Counted from the first letter of the stretch, positions 34,077-44,636 are shown. The stretch: 64,000 nucleotides of DNA from Epichloe hybrida (GCA_019022495.1 JAFEKR010000057.1:62001-126000); one strand, 5' to 3'. Program-made: numbers and translations. The notes: generated by a model from the sequence alone, not told the origin.

Positions 34077-34623
34077 AGGCACAACAGGGGCAGAGGTGTC
34101 ACTGGCATGTGTGGACGGGGTTTTTGGACATGGGACTTTGTGGCAGATTGGGGGAAAAGTTTGGCGCTGCCGGGGACGTCTGTTGGAGAGGATGAATATA
34201 GCGGTCAAAATTTTGATTGGGATGACGAATTTCAGTGTTGGGGACAATGGTCCCGGGCCGGGAAGCATGTAATGCAGCCTTGATGATGAATAGTGACAAG
34301 TCGAGCGCCTACATATGTACTATCTACATGTATCATCTGTGAACCACGTGCGCTTAGGCGCCAATCCACCAATCCTGTTGCAAGGGGCCGCTCGGCTCGG
34401 GACCAGGAAGGGTTGTGTTTCGGAAGACGCTCGCAGCATCCGAAGCTGGGGGGGCTGGTCACTCCACTTCACTTCACATGCTCCCCGACGTTTTTCTTCT
34501 TCTTCTTCTTCTTCTTCTTCATCTTGATCTGTCTTGTGATTATTCAAGGGGGAAAAAGTAAAAATCGATTTCGCAAAACAAGATTCTCCTGACCCCCCCC
34601 TTTTTTTTCTCCCCCTCCCCGAA
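34077..34623. other. Intergenic region upstream of the thiolase gene
   Basis: Contains TACATGTA-like sites near 34312-34329 and a TTC microsatellite (about 34494-34521) in the pyrimidine-rich leader of the thiolase gene. Confidence 0.55.
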
Positions 34624-35952
34624 ATGGCCACCCACCCGAGGGGCCTGGCGGCGGTGCTCGCCAAGGCACCGACGGACACGGTGATCCTCTGGTCGGTGCG
34701 CACGCCCATCTGTCGCGCGTACAAGGGGTCGTTCAAGGACGCGTACCCCGAGGAGCTGCTCGCGGCGGTGCTGGGCCAGGCGGAGAGGGAGAGGGAGGGC
34801 ATGGCGGCGCTGGTCGAGGACGTGGGCGTGGGCGTGGTGCTCTCGGAGCTGGGGGGCTCCAAGGCGGCGCGCATGAGCATGGTGCACGCGGGGTTCGCGA
34901 GCGAGGCGACGTGCCTCTTCACCGTCAACAGGGCGTGCGCGTCGTCGCTGCAGGCGGTGGCGACGGTGGCGGCGCACATTGGCGCGGGCGACGTATCCGT
35001 GGGCATCGGCGCGGGCATGGAGAGCATGACGCGCAACTACGGGAGCCGCGCCGTGCCCGTCGACCTGTGGCCCGCGCTGAGGGCGTCGCCGAGCAGGGAC
35101 GCGAGGGACTGCGTCATGCCCATGGGGCTGACGTCGGAGAGGGTGGCGCGTCGGTACGGCGTGTCGAGGGGGGACCAGGACGCCTTTGCCGAGGCGTCGC
35201 ATCGGAGGGCCGCGAGGGCGCGCGCCGGGGGCCTCTTTGACGCCGAGATTGTGCCCGTGACGACGACGACGACGACGACGACGACGGACGGGGCAACAGG
35301 CACGACAGGCACGACAGGCACGACAGGCACGACAGGCACGACAGGCACGACAGGCACGACAGGCACGACAGGCACGACAGGCACGGTCACGGTCGCGCAC
35401 GACGACGGCATCCGCGAGTCCATCTCCCGCGAGTCCCTGGCCAGGCTGAAGCCGGCCTTCGACCCCGACGGCGCGTCGACGGCGGGCAACTCGAGCCAGG
35501 TCTCGGACGGGGCGGCGGCGACGCTGCTCATGCGCCGGAGCACCGCCGCGCGGCTGGGCCTCGAGGGGCGCGTCCTGGGCAGGTTCGTCTCGGCGGCCGT
35601 GGCCGGCTGCGCGCCCGGCGAGATGGGCGTGGGGCCGGCGCTCGCCATCCCGAAGCTCCTGGCGCGCCACGGCCTGCGCACCAGCGACGTGAGCCGCTGG
35701 GAGATCAACGAGGCCTTTGCCAGCCAGGCGCTGTACTGCCTGCGCGCGCTGGGGCTCGAGGCCGCGTGGGAAAGGGGCCGCGTGAACCCGACGGGCGGCG
35801 CCATCGCGCTGGGACACCCGCTCGGCGCGACGGGCGCGAGACTGACGAGCACGCTGCTGCACGGCATGAGGAGGGACGGCCACGACCTGGGTGTCGTGAG
35901 CATGTGTGTCGGGACGGGCATGGGCATGGCTGCCTTGTTCGCGAGGGAATAA
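34624..35952 (+). CDS. Acetyl-CoA acyltransferase (3-ketoacyl-CoA thiolase) with in-frame Thr/Gly repeat
   Basis: Single exon, 442 residues. Thiolases cleave 3-ketoacyl-CoA with CoA in beta-oxidation. All catalytic elements are present: nucleophile Cys105 in NRACASSLQAV, His398 in GHPLGATGAR and Cys428 in SMCVGTGMGMA; NEAF (about 361) and GAGMESMT also match. Between EIVPV and VAHDDGIR, where thiolases have a short loop, residues about 213-256 consist of ten Thr followed by repeated Gly-Thr-Thr units coded by a 9-bp minisatellite. The C-terminus ends FARE, so there is no PTS1; I see no clear PTS2. The gene is far more GC-rich than its neighbours, with G/C at nearly every third position. The catalytic core appears intact, so it is probably functional. 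Confidence 0.92.
   Translation: MATHPRGLAAVLAKAPTDTVILWSVRTPICRAYKGSFKDAYPEELLAAVLGQAEREREGMAALVEDVGVGVVLSELGGSKAARMSMVHAGFASEATCLFTVNRACASSLQAVATVAAHIGAGDVSVGIGAGMESMTRNYGSRAVPVDLWPALRASPSRDARDCVMPMGLTSERVARRYGVSRGDQDAFAEASHRRAARARAGGLFDAEIVPVTTTTTTTTTDGATGTTGTTGTTGTTGTTGTTGTTGTTGTTGTVTVAHDDGIRESISRESLARLKPAFDPDGASTAGNSSQVSDGAAATLLMRRSTAARLGLEGRVLGRFVSAAVAGCAPGEMGVGPALAIPKLLARHGLRTSDVSRWEINEAFASQALYCLRALGLEAAWERGRVNPTGGAIALGHPLGATGARLTSTLLHGMRRDGHDLGVVSMCVGTGMGMAALFARE
35260..35391 (+). repeat. Coding minisatellite: acg run then nine 9-bp units ggcacgaca
   Basis: A run of acg triplets (Thr) is followed by about nine consecutive ggcacgaca units (Gly-Thr-Thr) at about 35298-35385. All are multiples of three and keep the thiolase frame open. 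Confidence 0.95.
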
Positions 35953-36461
35953 CATGTATACATGTATGTACATGTACATGCATGTAGAGGAGCCATCATG
36001 TTGGTGCCTGTGTGTCAAGTTTCAGGTCGAAATCAAGAAGAGCCCTGCAAGATGACGAAGCCTTCCTCACTCCACGCATTTGACTTGCCTCGGCGGCGAA
36101 AAGTGCACATGCAATCCCCAACGGAACCCCTTGTGACGCCGTCGTATTCGACCGCGGCCGCCTTGGCCAACCAGACGTGGCGCTCCAAATCCCGAGCCTG
36201 GGCCATGACAGATGGAAATGCGTCACGGCCCATTCATTTCCTCTGCCTTTTATCGCAACCCCCCGCCTTGGCGCCAACCACCCCAGTTTTTATCACTCGA
36301 ACGAGAGCCGGCACCGGGGCGGGGCCCTCGTCGATCCGTCGTCTCCCGTCTCCCGTCTCCCGTCAGGTTAATCCGTACATGCATGTAATAAAATCGTCTA
36401 AAAAGTGGGTTCGTTTCCCGACTTGTCCTCACTGGCTGTTTGTCGTCTTGGCTTCCTTGCT

Positions 36462-36467
36462 TATAAG
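36462..36467 (+). promoter_or_regulatory. TATA-box-like element
   Basis: tataag, about 160 bp upstream of the ATG at 36624, a plausible core promoter for the mini-protein gene. Confidence 0.4.
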
Positions 36468-36517
36468 TTTGCCGTCTTCCCAACTTTGCTACACGTTGCC
36501 CGTTCAAAACTCAGCCT

Positions 36518-36594
36518 CCCTTCTTGTCATCCGAGATTACCAACTCGCAAAAATCACCCTTCTTGTCATTGAAATCACCAACTCGCAAAAATCA
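36518..36594 (+). repeat. Tandem duplication (39 + 38 bp) in the leader of the mini-protein gene
   Basis: Copy 1 at 36518-36556 and copy 2 at 36557-36594 share cccttcttgtcat at the left and accaactcgcaaaaatca at the right, with only a few changes between. The second copy ends 29 bp before the ATG at 36624. Confidence 0.93.
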
Positions 36595-36623
36595 AAACCA
36601 CCTACCAAGATCCTCCACCCACC

Positions 36624-36728
36624 ATGCCCGCCTACGAGTACTGCTGCAACTGCGGCGGCATGATCGTCATCAGCACCACCTGCACCTCCTGCGGCCACAA
36701 GCAATGCGCCAAATGCCCCGCCTCATAA
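36624..36728 (+). CDS. 34-residue Cys-rich (zinc-ribbon-like) mini-protein
   Basis: Short frame from ATG (context caccATGcc, close to the fungal start consensus) to TAA. The product begins MPAYEYCCNCGGM and carries Cys at positions 7, 8, 10, 20, 23, 28 and 31 and His at 25, arranged as CCxC - 9 residues - CxxCGH - 2 residues - CxxC. Two CxxC knuckles make zinc binding likely. No signal peptide, so it is not a typical secreted effector. Evidence for a real gene: seven Cys plus one His in 34 residues, a TATA-like site at about -160, a pyrimidine/A-rich leader, and good codon use. I recall similar tiny CxxC proteins being scattered in Sordariomycete genomes, but cannot name a function. Confidence 0.65.
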   Translation: MPAYEYCCNCGGMIVISTTCTSCGHKQCAKCPAS

Positions 36729-38176
36729 AGGGGACCCAAAATCGAGCCCCGCGCCTACCTCGTCCTCCCTTTTCCACCATTTCCTTGCCCGACATGTTTC
36801 CCCGCAGCGCCGGTTCCCATTTCGCCACACAAGCACCTCCTCCGCCTCGCTTCCTTCGTTTCAAAGCTCAAGACATGATACCCCCCCCCCCCAACCCCCA
36901 GGATCGCAACGAAGGCGCACGCGATTGGCTTTTCTTCTTGATTCGCCTCAAAGAAACTAGTTCATGTCCACTTCTCGAGCGGCATTGACTGACGAGAGAT
37001 CGGAACACGGTGCGAGTTGACCAAGACTGTCGCTGGCTGGCATCACGTTGCCACTTTCCGCAAGGGAGCTGGTATTTTCCGTGGACTCTCTGGAACGCAG
37101 CATGTCGGGAAGTGCGTGTCAGTATTTGTATGAGGGATCCTCTGCGCCGTTGACGACGTCGCCTTGGACTGCGAACAAGTCTGGATCCGTCTTTTGTTTA
37201 GGGTTAGGACGTCGACGCACTACTTTTGCATGCCTGGAATACATCCAACAAACACCCCCCCCCCCGGCCTGTCCTCCAGTGTGAGACACAATGACGTGGG
37301 AGCAAGACAAATGTGAGGCGTCACCATGCATCACTATGCATCACCATGCATCTTCATAGTCTCGTCTCGGCTACAACAAGTCCTACTGATCACTTGGAAC
37401 CTCCGGTAGAGAGACAAGGGAGGGGAGTCGTTCGCTCCCACGGCACTTGTTTTGCCCTTCACAATCAGACACAGAACAGACATGGACATGGAACCATTTT
37501 TTGGCAATTGTTTGTTTCTCTGTTTTCTTTACTCAATACACCACCTGTTTCTTCATCGTTATTTCTTCTTCCCGATCCCGTGAAACCCTTGTATGCGACT
37601 TGCCAATATCCTCGAATTAAATATTGTGCCTCGTCTATTCTTCGACGACCCTTGCTTGCTTTCATTTTTGGATTCGCTCGCGCCCAAGTTTGGACGTCAA
37701 GAAAGGCGCAAGATCAAAGTCCAGCTTGATCTTTGGTTCCGGGAGGCGCGTAACCGACCACTGGGGATCGGCGTATTGATCAAATGTCTTTACGGACTAG
37801 CAAAAACAGACCTAAATCAAAATACCTACATTTACAATAAAAAAAAGGAAAAAGGAGCAACAAAAAGCCACACGACATGTCGGAATTGTAAATGTTTCCA
37901 CATGAATGGCAACCAAGGGTTGAAAGAAAAAGTCGGAAAGTCGCAAAAAGGCCGTACGCAAGGCGCACGGCCGCCGACCCGAATCATCGCTTAATGAGTT
38001 TAACTGACTCGGAGGGCCGTCATTCGTAGTACAATTTTGTCGTGTTTCTTTCTTTCTTTTTTTTTTTTTGGATTGAGTTGAAGGTAACACCGGGAGTCCC
38101 CAAAGTGAGAGTGTTTCATCGCCCCGGCCACAGCTGGCCATTTTGTTGCAACAAGATCCCGAAAGGGCTCTTGGAC
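36729..38176. other. Intergenic region, no supported gene
   Basis: Contains C-rich homopolymers (about 36881-36890, 37254-37265), three catcaccatgcat-like repeats near 37320-37350, and the 3' flank of the minus-strand 1023-residue protein. Frames are short and composition-driven. Confidence 0.5.
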
Positions 38177-41100
38177 CTAGATCATACCCCCTGGCAGACT
38201 GGCGCTGGATATGTTGGAATGTGGTACGGGCGGCCGCACAACTCTGGGTGGGCTGTGTCGTAGCTGACCATTGGCGTGCTGGCGGCTTCGGAAATGATCG
38301 CCAGCAGTGTCGTCGTCTCCCACATATCCATCTGTCATGCCAAAGGGACTGTTGGGAGACGTGCCTCCCGAGCCTTCATCGCTGGATCTTGCAAACCCGT
38401 TCTTCCGACGAGGGTTGATGGGGGGCAGAGGGGGCGCTGGAGCGCTGCCATGCAAGTTGGGAGTTGACGCAGCTGCCCCAAGCAAACTGCCATTACGACT
38501 TCGGCCATGTTGATGATTGTCTTGAAGCGTAGGACTCATCATGCCAGGCGCGTGGTATCGGCCACTTGATTCGAAAGTGCCAATACTGTGACTTGGGCTC
38601 ATTCCTGCTTGAGGAGATCCGTTGGCCATGCAAGGCGACCGAGTGGGAGACTCGGGCATTGCACGTCTGGCGTCTGAACTGGCCATGCCGCTGACACCCG
38701 TTTTGCCAAAGTGTTCCTCATAAGTTGCCGAACCATTGCGGAGTCTAGGGCCTCGACTATAGTTGCGTCCGCTGTTGCTGGTCTCGGAACCACTTCGGTC
38801 TCGTTCCGACGTGGCTCGTGAGCCAGCTCGAGAACGGCTGCCGTAGTTCGGATCATCCCCGCGTGGCATGCGGTTGAATAAGGCTGGCGGAGGTCCGTTC
38901 TCGTAAGACGTGACTCGATTGTTGGACGAATGTTCCTGCGTGGGACTCGACCTCTTCCCATGGCGCTGCTGCATTTCCAGCTCCTTCATCTTCTGCAGGT
39001 CTCGACGCGCTTGGCGGAACGCTCTCAGTCCGGCATGCATATTATCCTCTGGCTGTGCCGCAGCAGTGACGCCTTGGTCAGTAGTTCCTGCACGATTCCG
39101 CGGTCCACTGAGACTGCTAGATGCCTTGCCGTGGGATGGGGAAGTACCTGGCATCCTCGGCTGGCTGCCAGGTGTCTTCAAGCCTTTTGCACGGCCTCGC
39201 TCTTTTTCGCCCTTGTCGACCATGGAGCCATGACTGGATTTCGACCTCAGAATTCCGAGACCCCCGGATTTGGACGAGCTGAAATCCCTGTTTTGTTCCG
39301 ACTGGGGAGGTGTCGGTGGAGAGGGACCGTCATTGTCTGATTCAGCAAAGGTGGTGAGCCTCTCACGCACGCGCCGGGCACCGTCCGCCAGGTGCTGAGC
39401 AAAGTCGTCTCGGTTACCGGATCCTGCCTCATCAGTGTTCATGTCCCCGTTTCTCTTGGGGGAGGTGTTGCCGTTCGACTCTGTCTCGTGGTGTGCAGCG
39501 CCATACACCGACGAAGCTGTACTATCATTTCGTAGGTGGTGCCGGACCATACCACTCAGGCCGGCGTTGGGGCCCAACGTCGGCGAATCCTCCGGCGGCT
39601 CGAGTTGGAAAGCTGGTGAGAGGGAAGCTTGGCTATCCGTGTCTTTGGGTGAGTTGAAGGAGAGGGGAGTCGGGAGAGCTGATTTGCGGAAGGCAGGGTG
39701 GTCATGGTCGTCAGGGCGTTCGATTGTGAGTCGAGGCGCGGTAGCAGACAGCCCTGGCCGGTTATCTGCGGAATCATCGTCACTATCATCAAAGAAGGTG
39801 CTGCTGCTATGCTCTTCACTCCGGACTGGGACTTCACGCAACGGAGCTTTCGGCACATTCCTCTCCGCCGTGGTCCTCTGTGCGGATGATGACCTAGATC
39901 TATCCCGCACAGATGATGTCGCCGAACCCGTAGTATTCCTCGAGGTGGGAATTCCTCGTCCCTGTTGAAGCTGGCGTTGCCTTTGGGCGTACCGAGATTC
40001 GTCGTACTGCATCGCCGGTCGATTAAACACACCCATCGCCGTGGCCTTGCCGCGATCGCCCGGCTGAACGGAAAGCCCGGAACGTTCCTCCGTCTCACTA
40101 ATGGGAGGGCTAAGAGGTGGGCTCGAACCGAAGTTTGGCTTCTGTTCCAGCCGCGGAAACTTGCTGGTGGTAGAATCCGCCGGGCTCATCTGGGAGGAAC
40201 CCATCGCAGAAGGGCTGAAAGAACGCAAGTTGGGTGCACTTGCTTTGGGGATGATTGGGCGGCGATCCGCGGCTCGTTCCCCAAAAGTACTGGCTGTCGG
40301 CGAAGGCATTGCGGAGGCTAGATCTGGCGTTCGGGAGCCAAATGGCCGCTGTTTCGACAAAGTATCCATTCGAGACAACGCTGATGACTGGTGGTCGTGC
40401 AAATCTTGGTTTAGTCCTTGTTCATAGAGCCGCCGTGTCCGAGTCACACTACGCTCGAGTCCTGGCAGATGTCCGGTAGATTGTGCGTCCTTGATAGAAG
40501 ACGGTTGAGAAGCAATCGAGGTAGCAGCCGTGGAGTTACGGGCAGCTGAAGGCGCCGAGGATGTTGTGGAATTCGTTTCTCGTCGCCGGTTGTAATCAAA
40601 GGTGGGTTCCGCTTCCAAAGTGTCGCTGATCTGCCCATCCTCGAAAGATTTTCGCTCCTTCTCTGCTTGTCTCCAGCGTTGAAAAGAGGACTGTGCCACA
40701 TCATCATCGTACAACGCCCTGCCAGACATACCAGCTCTCGATCCAGCCGCCAACTTGTATATCTTCTGCCGACCACCAAAGAGATTGTTGCCTTCGGTTG
40801 GCTTGGCCCGGCTCATTACGCTGCCTGTCATTGATGAAGCATCGTCTGATTGATACGAGTCAAATCGCCCCATGCGAGGGGCTCTGAGCGATTCGATTTC
40901 CGCAATATCATGCAGTCCGCCCCCTAGAGCACCAAAGTCTGCCAGTCTGGACTGTCGTTTCGGATTCAGGACGCTGTCGTCACTGGCTTTTCCGAGCTTG
41001 CTGTTGGGGTCGTCTTGTTCTCGAAGCATTGAAAAGCGGGCCGATAGACCTGTCATGAGCAGACTGGTGCGGAAGTCATCAGTAGGGGGTAGTGCCGCAG

Positions 41101-41248
41101 CGAGGTCGACCTCCCTCTTTGGTTCGTCATCCTGCGTCTTCTTCTTCCCAAACATCCTAAACGGATTGGAGGACTCGGCATCAATTGACGGACGCCCGCC
41201 AAGAGAAGAGTCATCTCTACCCTTTTTTTTGGTCCGAAATACATTCAT
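38177..41248 (-). CDS. Large Ser-rich disordered conserved Pezizomycotina protein
   Basis: Single long frame, 1023 residues, no predicted fold over most of its length. The N-terminus MNVFRTKKKGRDD and the block NPFRMFGKKK, followed by DLAAALPPTDDFRTSLLMTG and LSARFSMLREQDDPNSKLGK, is strongly conserved in filamentous ascomycetes in my memory. A second conserved stretch is FGGRQKIYKLAAGS, then LYDDDVAQSSFQRWRQAEKE. The rest is Ser/Arg/Pro-rich with many potential phosphosites; a short helical stretch GLRAFRQARRDLQKMKELEM lies at about residues 725-745. No signal peptide or membrane segment. Likely a scaffold or regulatory protein. The 5' leader probably extends right of 41248. Confidence 0.88.
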   Translation of the reverse strand: MNVFRTKKKGRDDSSLGGRPSIDAESSNPFRMFGKKKTQDDEPKREVDLAAALPPTDDFRTSLLMTGLSARFSMLREQDDPNSKLGKASDDSVLNPKRQSRLADFGALGGGLHDIAEIESLRAPRMGRFDSYQSDDASSMTGSVMSRAKPTEGNNLFGGRQKIYKLAAGSRAGMSGRALYDDDVAQSSFQRWRQAEKERKSFEDGQISDTLEAEPTFDYNRRRETNSTTSSAPSAARNSTAATSIASQPSSIKDAQSTGHLPGLERSVTRTRRLYEQGLNQDLHDHQSSALSRMDTLSKQRPFGSRTPDLASAMPSPTASTFGERAADRRPIIPKASAPNLRSFSPSAMGSSQMSPADSTTSKFPRLEQKPNFGSSPPLSPPISETEERSGLSVQPGDRGKATAMGVFNRPAMQYDESRYAQRQRQLQQGRGIPTSRNTTGSATSSVRDRSRSSSAQRTTAERNVPKAPLREVPVRSEEHSSSTFFDDSDDDSADNRPGLSATAPRLTIERPDDHDHPAFRKSALPTPLSFNSPKDTDSQASLSPAFQLEPPEDSPTLGPNAGLSGMVRHHLRNDSTASSVYGAAHHETESNGNTSPKRNGDMNTDEAGSGNRDDFAQHLADGARRVRERLTTFAESDNDGPSPPTPPQSEQNRDFSSSKSGGLGILRSKSSHGSMVDKGEKERGRAKGLKTPGSQPRMPGTSPSHGKASSSLSGPRNRAGTTDQGVTAAAQPEDNMHAGLRAFRQARRDLQKMKELEMQQRHGKRSSPTQEHSSNNRVTSYENGPPPALFNRMPRGDDPNYGSRSRAGSRATSERDRSGSETSNSGRNYSRGPRLRNGSATYEEHFGKTGVSGMASSDARRAMPESPTRSPCMANGSPQAGMSPSHSIGTFESSGRYHAPGMMSPTLQDNHQHGRSRNGSLLGAAASTPNLHGSAPAPPLPPINPRRKNGFARSSDEGSGGTSPNSPFGMTDGYVGDDDTAGDHFRSRQHANGQLRHSPPRVVRPPVPHSNISSASLPGGMI

Positions 41249-42030
41249 TTTGATCGGCTGTCAATAGAGTACGTTATGCAAAGGTGGAGTCTAAAGCTGT
41301 CGCGGAGAGCTATTGCTCAGATTTGAAGCTGACGGAATTTTGATTGATCTTGGTTCCTCGGTTGGTTTATATCTCCTCCGTCTTCAACTGGGAACGCTCA
41401 GAATCCTCAGATTGATACAGAAGATGGTCTTTGAGCGTTTTCAGATTGAGAAATGGTGCAACGGCGGTGTATTATGAGCTATGAGCTGGCGTCAGCGTTC
41501 GGTCACGATACAGACAACAATGGTTCGTGAGTGGACTTGCACAATGCAAAGTCCGAATGCCAAGGAGTGTAATGGTGAAAGAGTTGCCAAAGACTTTCTT
41601 TCTTCGCTTTCCAAGGCCAAGGTCATCAACGCACGGTAGGCAGCAATATGATTGGACGTACCTGACGGGTTGTATGAAAGACTCTCTTTGCAGGCAATGT
41701 TCACGACTGACAGAAGGTGCTGATGTTGCTGAGAACCTCTGGAGCATCCAGACGTTCTATAGCGATTCAACGATTGACAGCAAAACGGTTCGAGGCGTCA
41801 TAGGCGAGGTGTATCGACGGCGGCAGCGAATATAAAATTGGATCTCCTGTTCGAGTATTCGTCGATGTCCGAGGTGAAGACCAGGGCACCAAGAGCCCCC
41901 GTTCTGACAAAAGGACCGCCTTGTGGAGGTGATTCGCTTCTTCGTGCGTCAAGCAGATGGAGAAGCAGACAATGAGTCGAGCAAAGTGGGACAAGATCAC
42001 AACAGGAGGATCAAGATCAGGAGAAGACTG

Positions 42031-42062
42031 TGCGTGGTGCGTGGTGCGTGGTGCGTGGTGCG
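42031..42062. repeat. Minisatellite, 7-bp unit tgcgtgg, about 4 copies
   Basis: Perfect copies followed by a diverged one; intergenic, about 800 bp upstream of the minus-strand gene that ends at 38177. Confidence 0.85.
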
Positions 42063-42599
42063 AGGGGCGTCACCGGCCTGTTGAGGTTCGGATGGTAAAT
42101 GATGGACCAGGAGGGTGTCTCAGCTGTCGGCGTAACTGGTCATGCTCGGCGAAACGAGCTGTGGTGCTGTGGTGGTCAAATGCCAAAGAGGCAGACAGTC
42201 ATAGAACGACTGTCGCACACGTCAAGCCGTGAGCCCTTGGGAAGTGAAGGAGGGAAAAAGAGCACGGGCAATGAAAATGGGACCGTGACAGGATTCTCGC
42301 GGGGTGCAACGAAAGACGGCCTGGGGAGAGGAGAAGGAGAGGATTGCTGGATTGCTGGGAGAGACTAGATAATTAGACGGGGAAAGCAAAAAGCAAAGCA
42401 GCACAGCGCAGCGCAGCAGCACAGCACTGTTCACCTGAATAGAACGAGTGCAGCAACCCCCTCTCCCCTGGGACGGTCTGACGGACGGGGACCGGACTGG
42501 GGATCTTGGGGATCGGCAGGCAGACTGACCGGATTGGTTAGGGGCCTGGGAGTAGCAGCCAGAACACCCGCTGCGGCCAGAAATTGGCAAGCGGAGCCA

Positions 42600-42695
42600 A
42601 GTTGAGGGGGGAGGTGTACATGGGGAGGTGTAGGGAGGTGAAGGGAGGCAGGTGTAGGGAGGTGTACATAGGGAGGGTGTTGGGGAGGCGTGTGC
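42600..42695. repeat. Imperfect G-rich repeat, gggaggtgtacat / gggaggtgta units
   Basis: At least six degenerate units of gggaggtg(ta) with occasional acat extensions. The G-rich plus strand could form quadruplex-like structure. Confidence 0.75.
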
Positions 42696-44636
42696 CAAGC
42701 TGTTTGGGTGGGTGTCTACTAAAGTAGGTTCGACGGGTGGCGCCCGTGCCTGCAACTTCAACTTGGCAACTTTGGGCATGATCATTGATGGCAGCCTCAC
42801 GGTCTGGTCTTGTGGTTGGCACCTGCGCCCCTTGTTGTTGGGGTTGGGAAGCGACTAGCACGCGAAACTTGAGTCGAGCCGATGCTAGATCAAGGAGACC
42901 GACCGTCATGATCAGATCGGACGGATAAGCTCCCACTGCCGCCGTGCCAATTTGCCGCAAGATGCAATGTGACTCGCACCTGCATACCTTCGTTCTACTC
43001 GGTGCTTCCACGTAATTGATTATATTGCAAGTGCAGGTCCTTGTGTGACTGTGATACTCCATACTAGATCATCCTTCATCTTCTCATGTACCAAGGTCCC
43101 ACGACGACTCGAAAAGGCACTGCTTTGGTAGACAGGGAGGGAGGGAGCCAGACCCTGTTTTCCTACATATGTAGGCAGCCAACATGGCGATAAATTATCT
43201 GCCCATCTCCCCCTCCCATCTGTTGGAGTGGACGAAGAGGGTCTTGGCGTAAATACTGTTAGGAAACGCGTACGGAGTACATTCCAATAACAAAACGTAT
43301 TTTACGTACCTGCATGCGATGTTCAGACCTTGCAAAAAAAATTGACATGGTCCTGCTTCCTCGTGTCCAAACACTTCTTTTCCGATCCATACAACCATGC
43401 GATCTTGTTTTTTCTCCTCCCTTTTGCCCCTCTTTCGAGGTTTTTTTTTTTTTTTTTTTTTTTTTTCCTTCGCCCCCCTCCCCGGGAGATGGCCCCAATC
43501 AAGTGGTTCCTGTTCCTGGTTGACGTTGATGTTGTCCAAGGAAATCCCTGCAATGCCCCATTTTTTAGGGACTCGGCCAGCCAGTGGAGATGCATGTGCT
43601 GGCGGATCCTGTTCTAGAGCACTTTAACTGCAAGGAAAAAACAATGCGAGGAACGGGCGAAAGAAGCAGGGCACTGGGGTCTACATACATACATGTGGTT
43701 CTTGTATCAAAGCAGCCCGCAGGCAAGGATCATGCGTCAATTTGATTAGCACCAAATGCGTGGAGGGATCCAAGGGGACTTTTCAATGGGTAATTCGGGG
43801 TCGCTTGGCCATACCTATATGACTTCGAGCTCGTCTATAGATGATGCAAGCCCCGCGTCATTTTCAGACTTCACTCATCCCCAAGTGTCAAGATTACAAT
43901 GTATAGTCCGTACACGAATTGTGAGCTGATCAACCAATAGCCACTTCCATCTCTCCATCAGTCAGAGCTCCCTCGGATCGAGCTACCACTGCCATTGCCA
44001 CTATCGCTAGCATTTCCTATCAATTTATTTCCTTCTTAAAAGTCAGCCTCCTGATGATGCACGGTTCAGACCCGACACAAGATCAGGCTGCTTTATCCCC
44101 CAGGCTGACCATGAGGCTGTTCAATCGGTTTACATACCATGCACCTACCCACTGGACTATGTAGGGGTATTTGTGGGTTGGGTATCTACACTACCAAATC
44201 ATACATGTACGGAGCAGGCAGATACATGCACTTCCCACAAGTACCCAACGTTAGGGCCTGGACCCTATTGTTCATCGATTGAATCGCCCTGGCACCGAGC
44301 GGTCCTCCCCGCGCTTGGCTTAGCCTTGCAGTCGAATGCACGGGTGCGGCTCAAAAGAACATTATGCTTCTTTCTTCTTTTTCCATCAACCTTTTCCCTT
44401 TTTTCCCCAGCTCTTCATGTTTTAAACAGCGGATGACGCTAATTGTTCGGATGAGCAGATGAAACCCTGTGTGTGGGCACCACGGAGGGACTAAATCTCT
44501 GTATCCTCCTAACATTTGCCCTGGGAGCATTGTTCAACTACCCTGTAGGGATAGATGCGTCAGGACATCATTTTTAATCTGCCGCTGTGTAAGCGTCTTG
44601 AATTCGCTGATGATGTACTCCGTAGACGGGCTTGTC

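Larger units (their letters stand above)
35953..36623. other. Intergenic region upstream of the Cys-rich mini-protein
   Basis: Begins immediately after the thiolase stop with a dense run of TACATGTA palindromes (35954-35986). It ends with the TATA-like site and duplicated leader listed separately. A 233-codon frame across it is not supported. Confidence 0.6.

Noticed and set aside
34540..36018. 492-codon open frame antisense to the thiolase
   Set aside because: It exists because the thiolase gene has G/C at nearly every third position and a repeat; its product is an Arg/Ala/His-rich low-complexity string without any domain, and the plus strand has intact catalytic motifs.
36405..36425. gggttcgtttcccg resembling a tRNA B box
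   Set aside because: No A box at the right distance and no cloverleaf by eye.
35962..36663. 233-codon frame spanning the thiolase-mini-protein gap
   Set aside because: Runs through a TATA-like site and a duplicated leader and ends inside the Cys-rich gene in another frame; composition is random-like.
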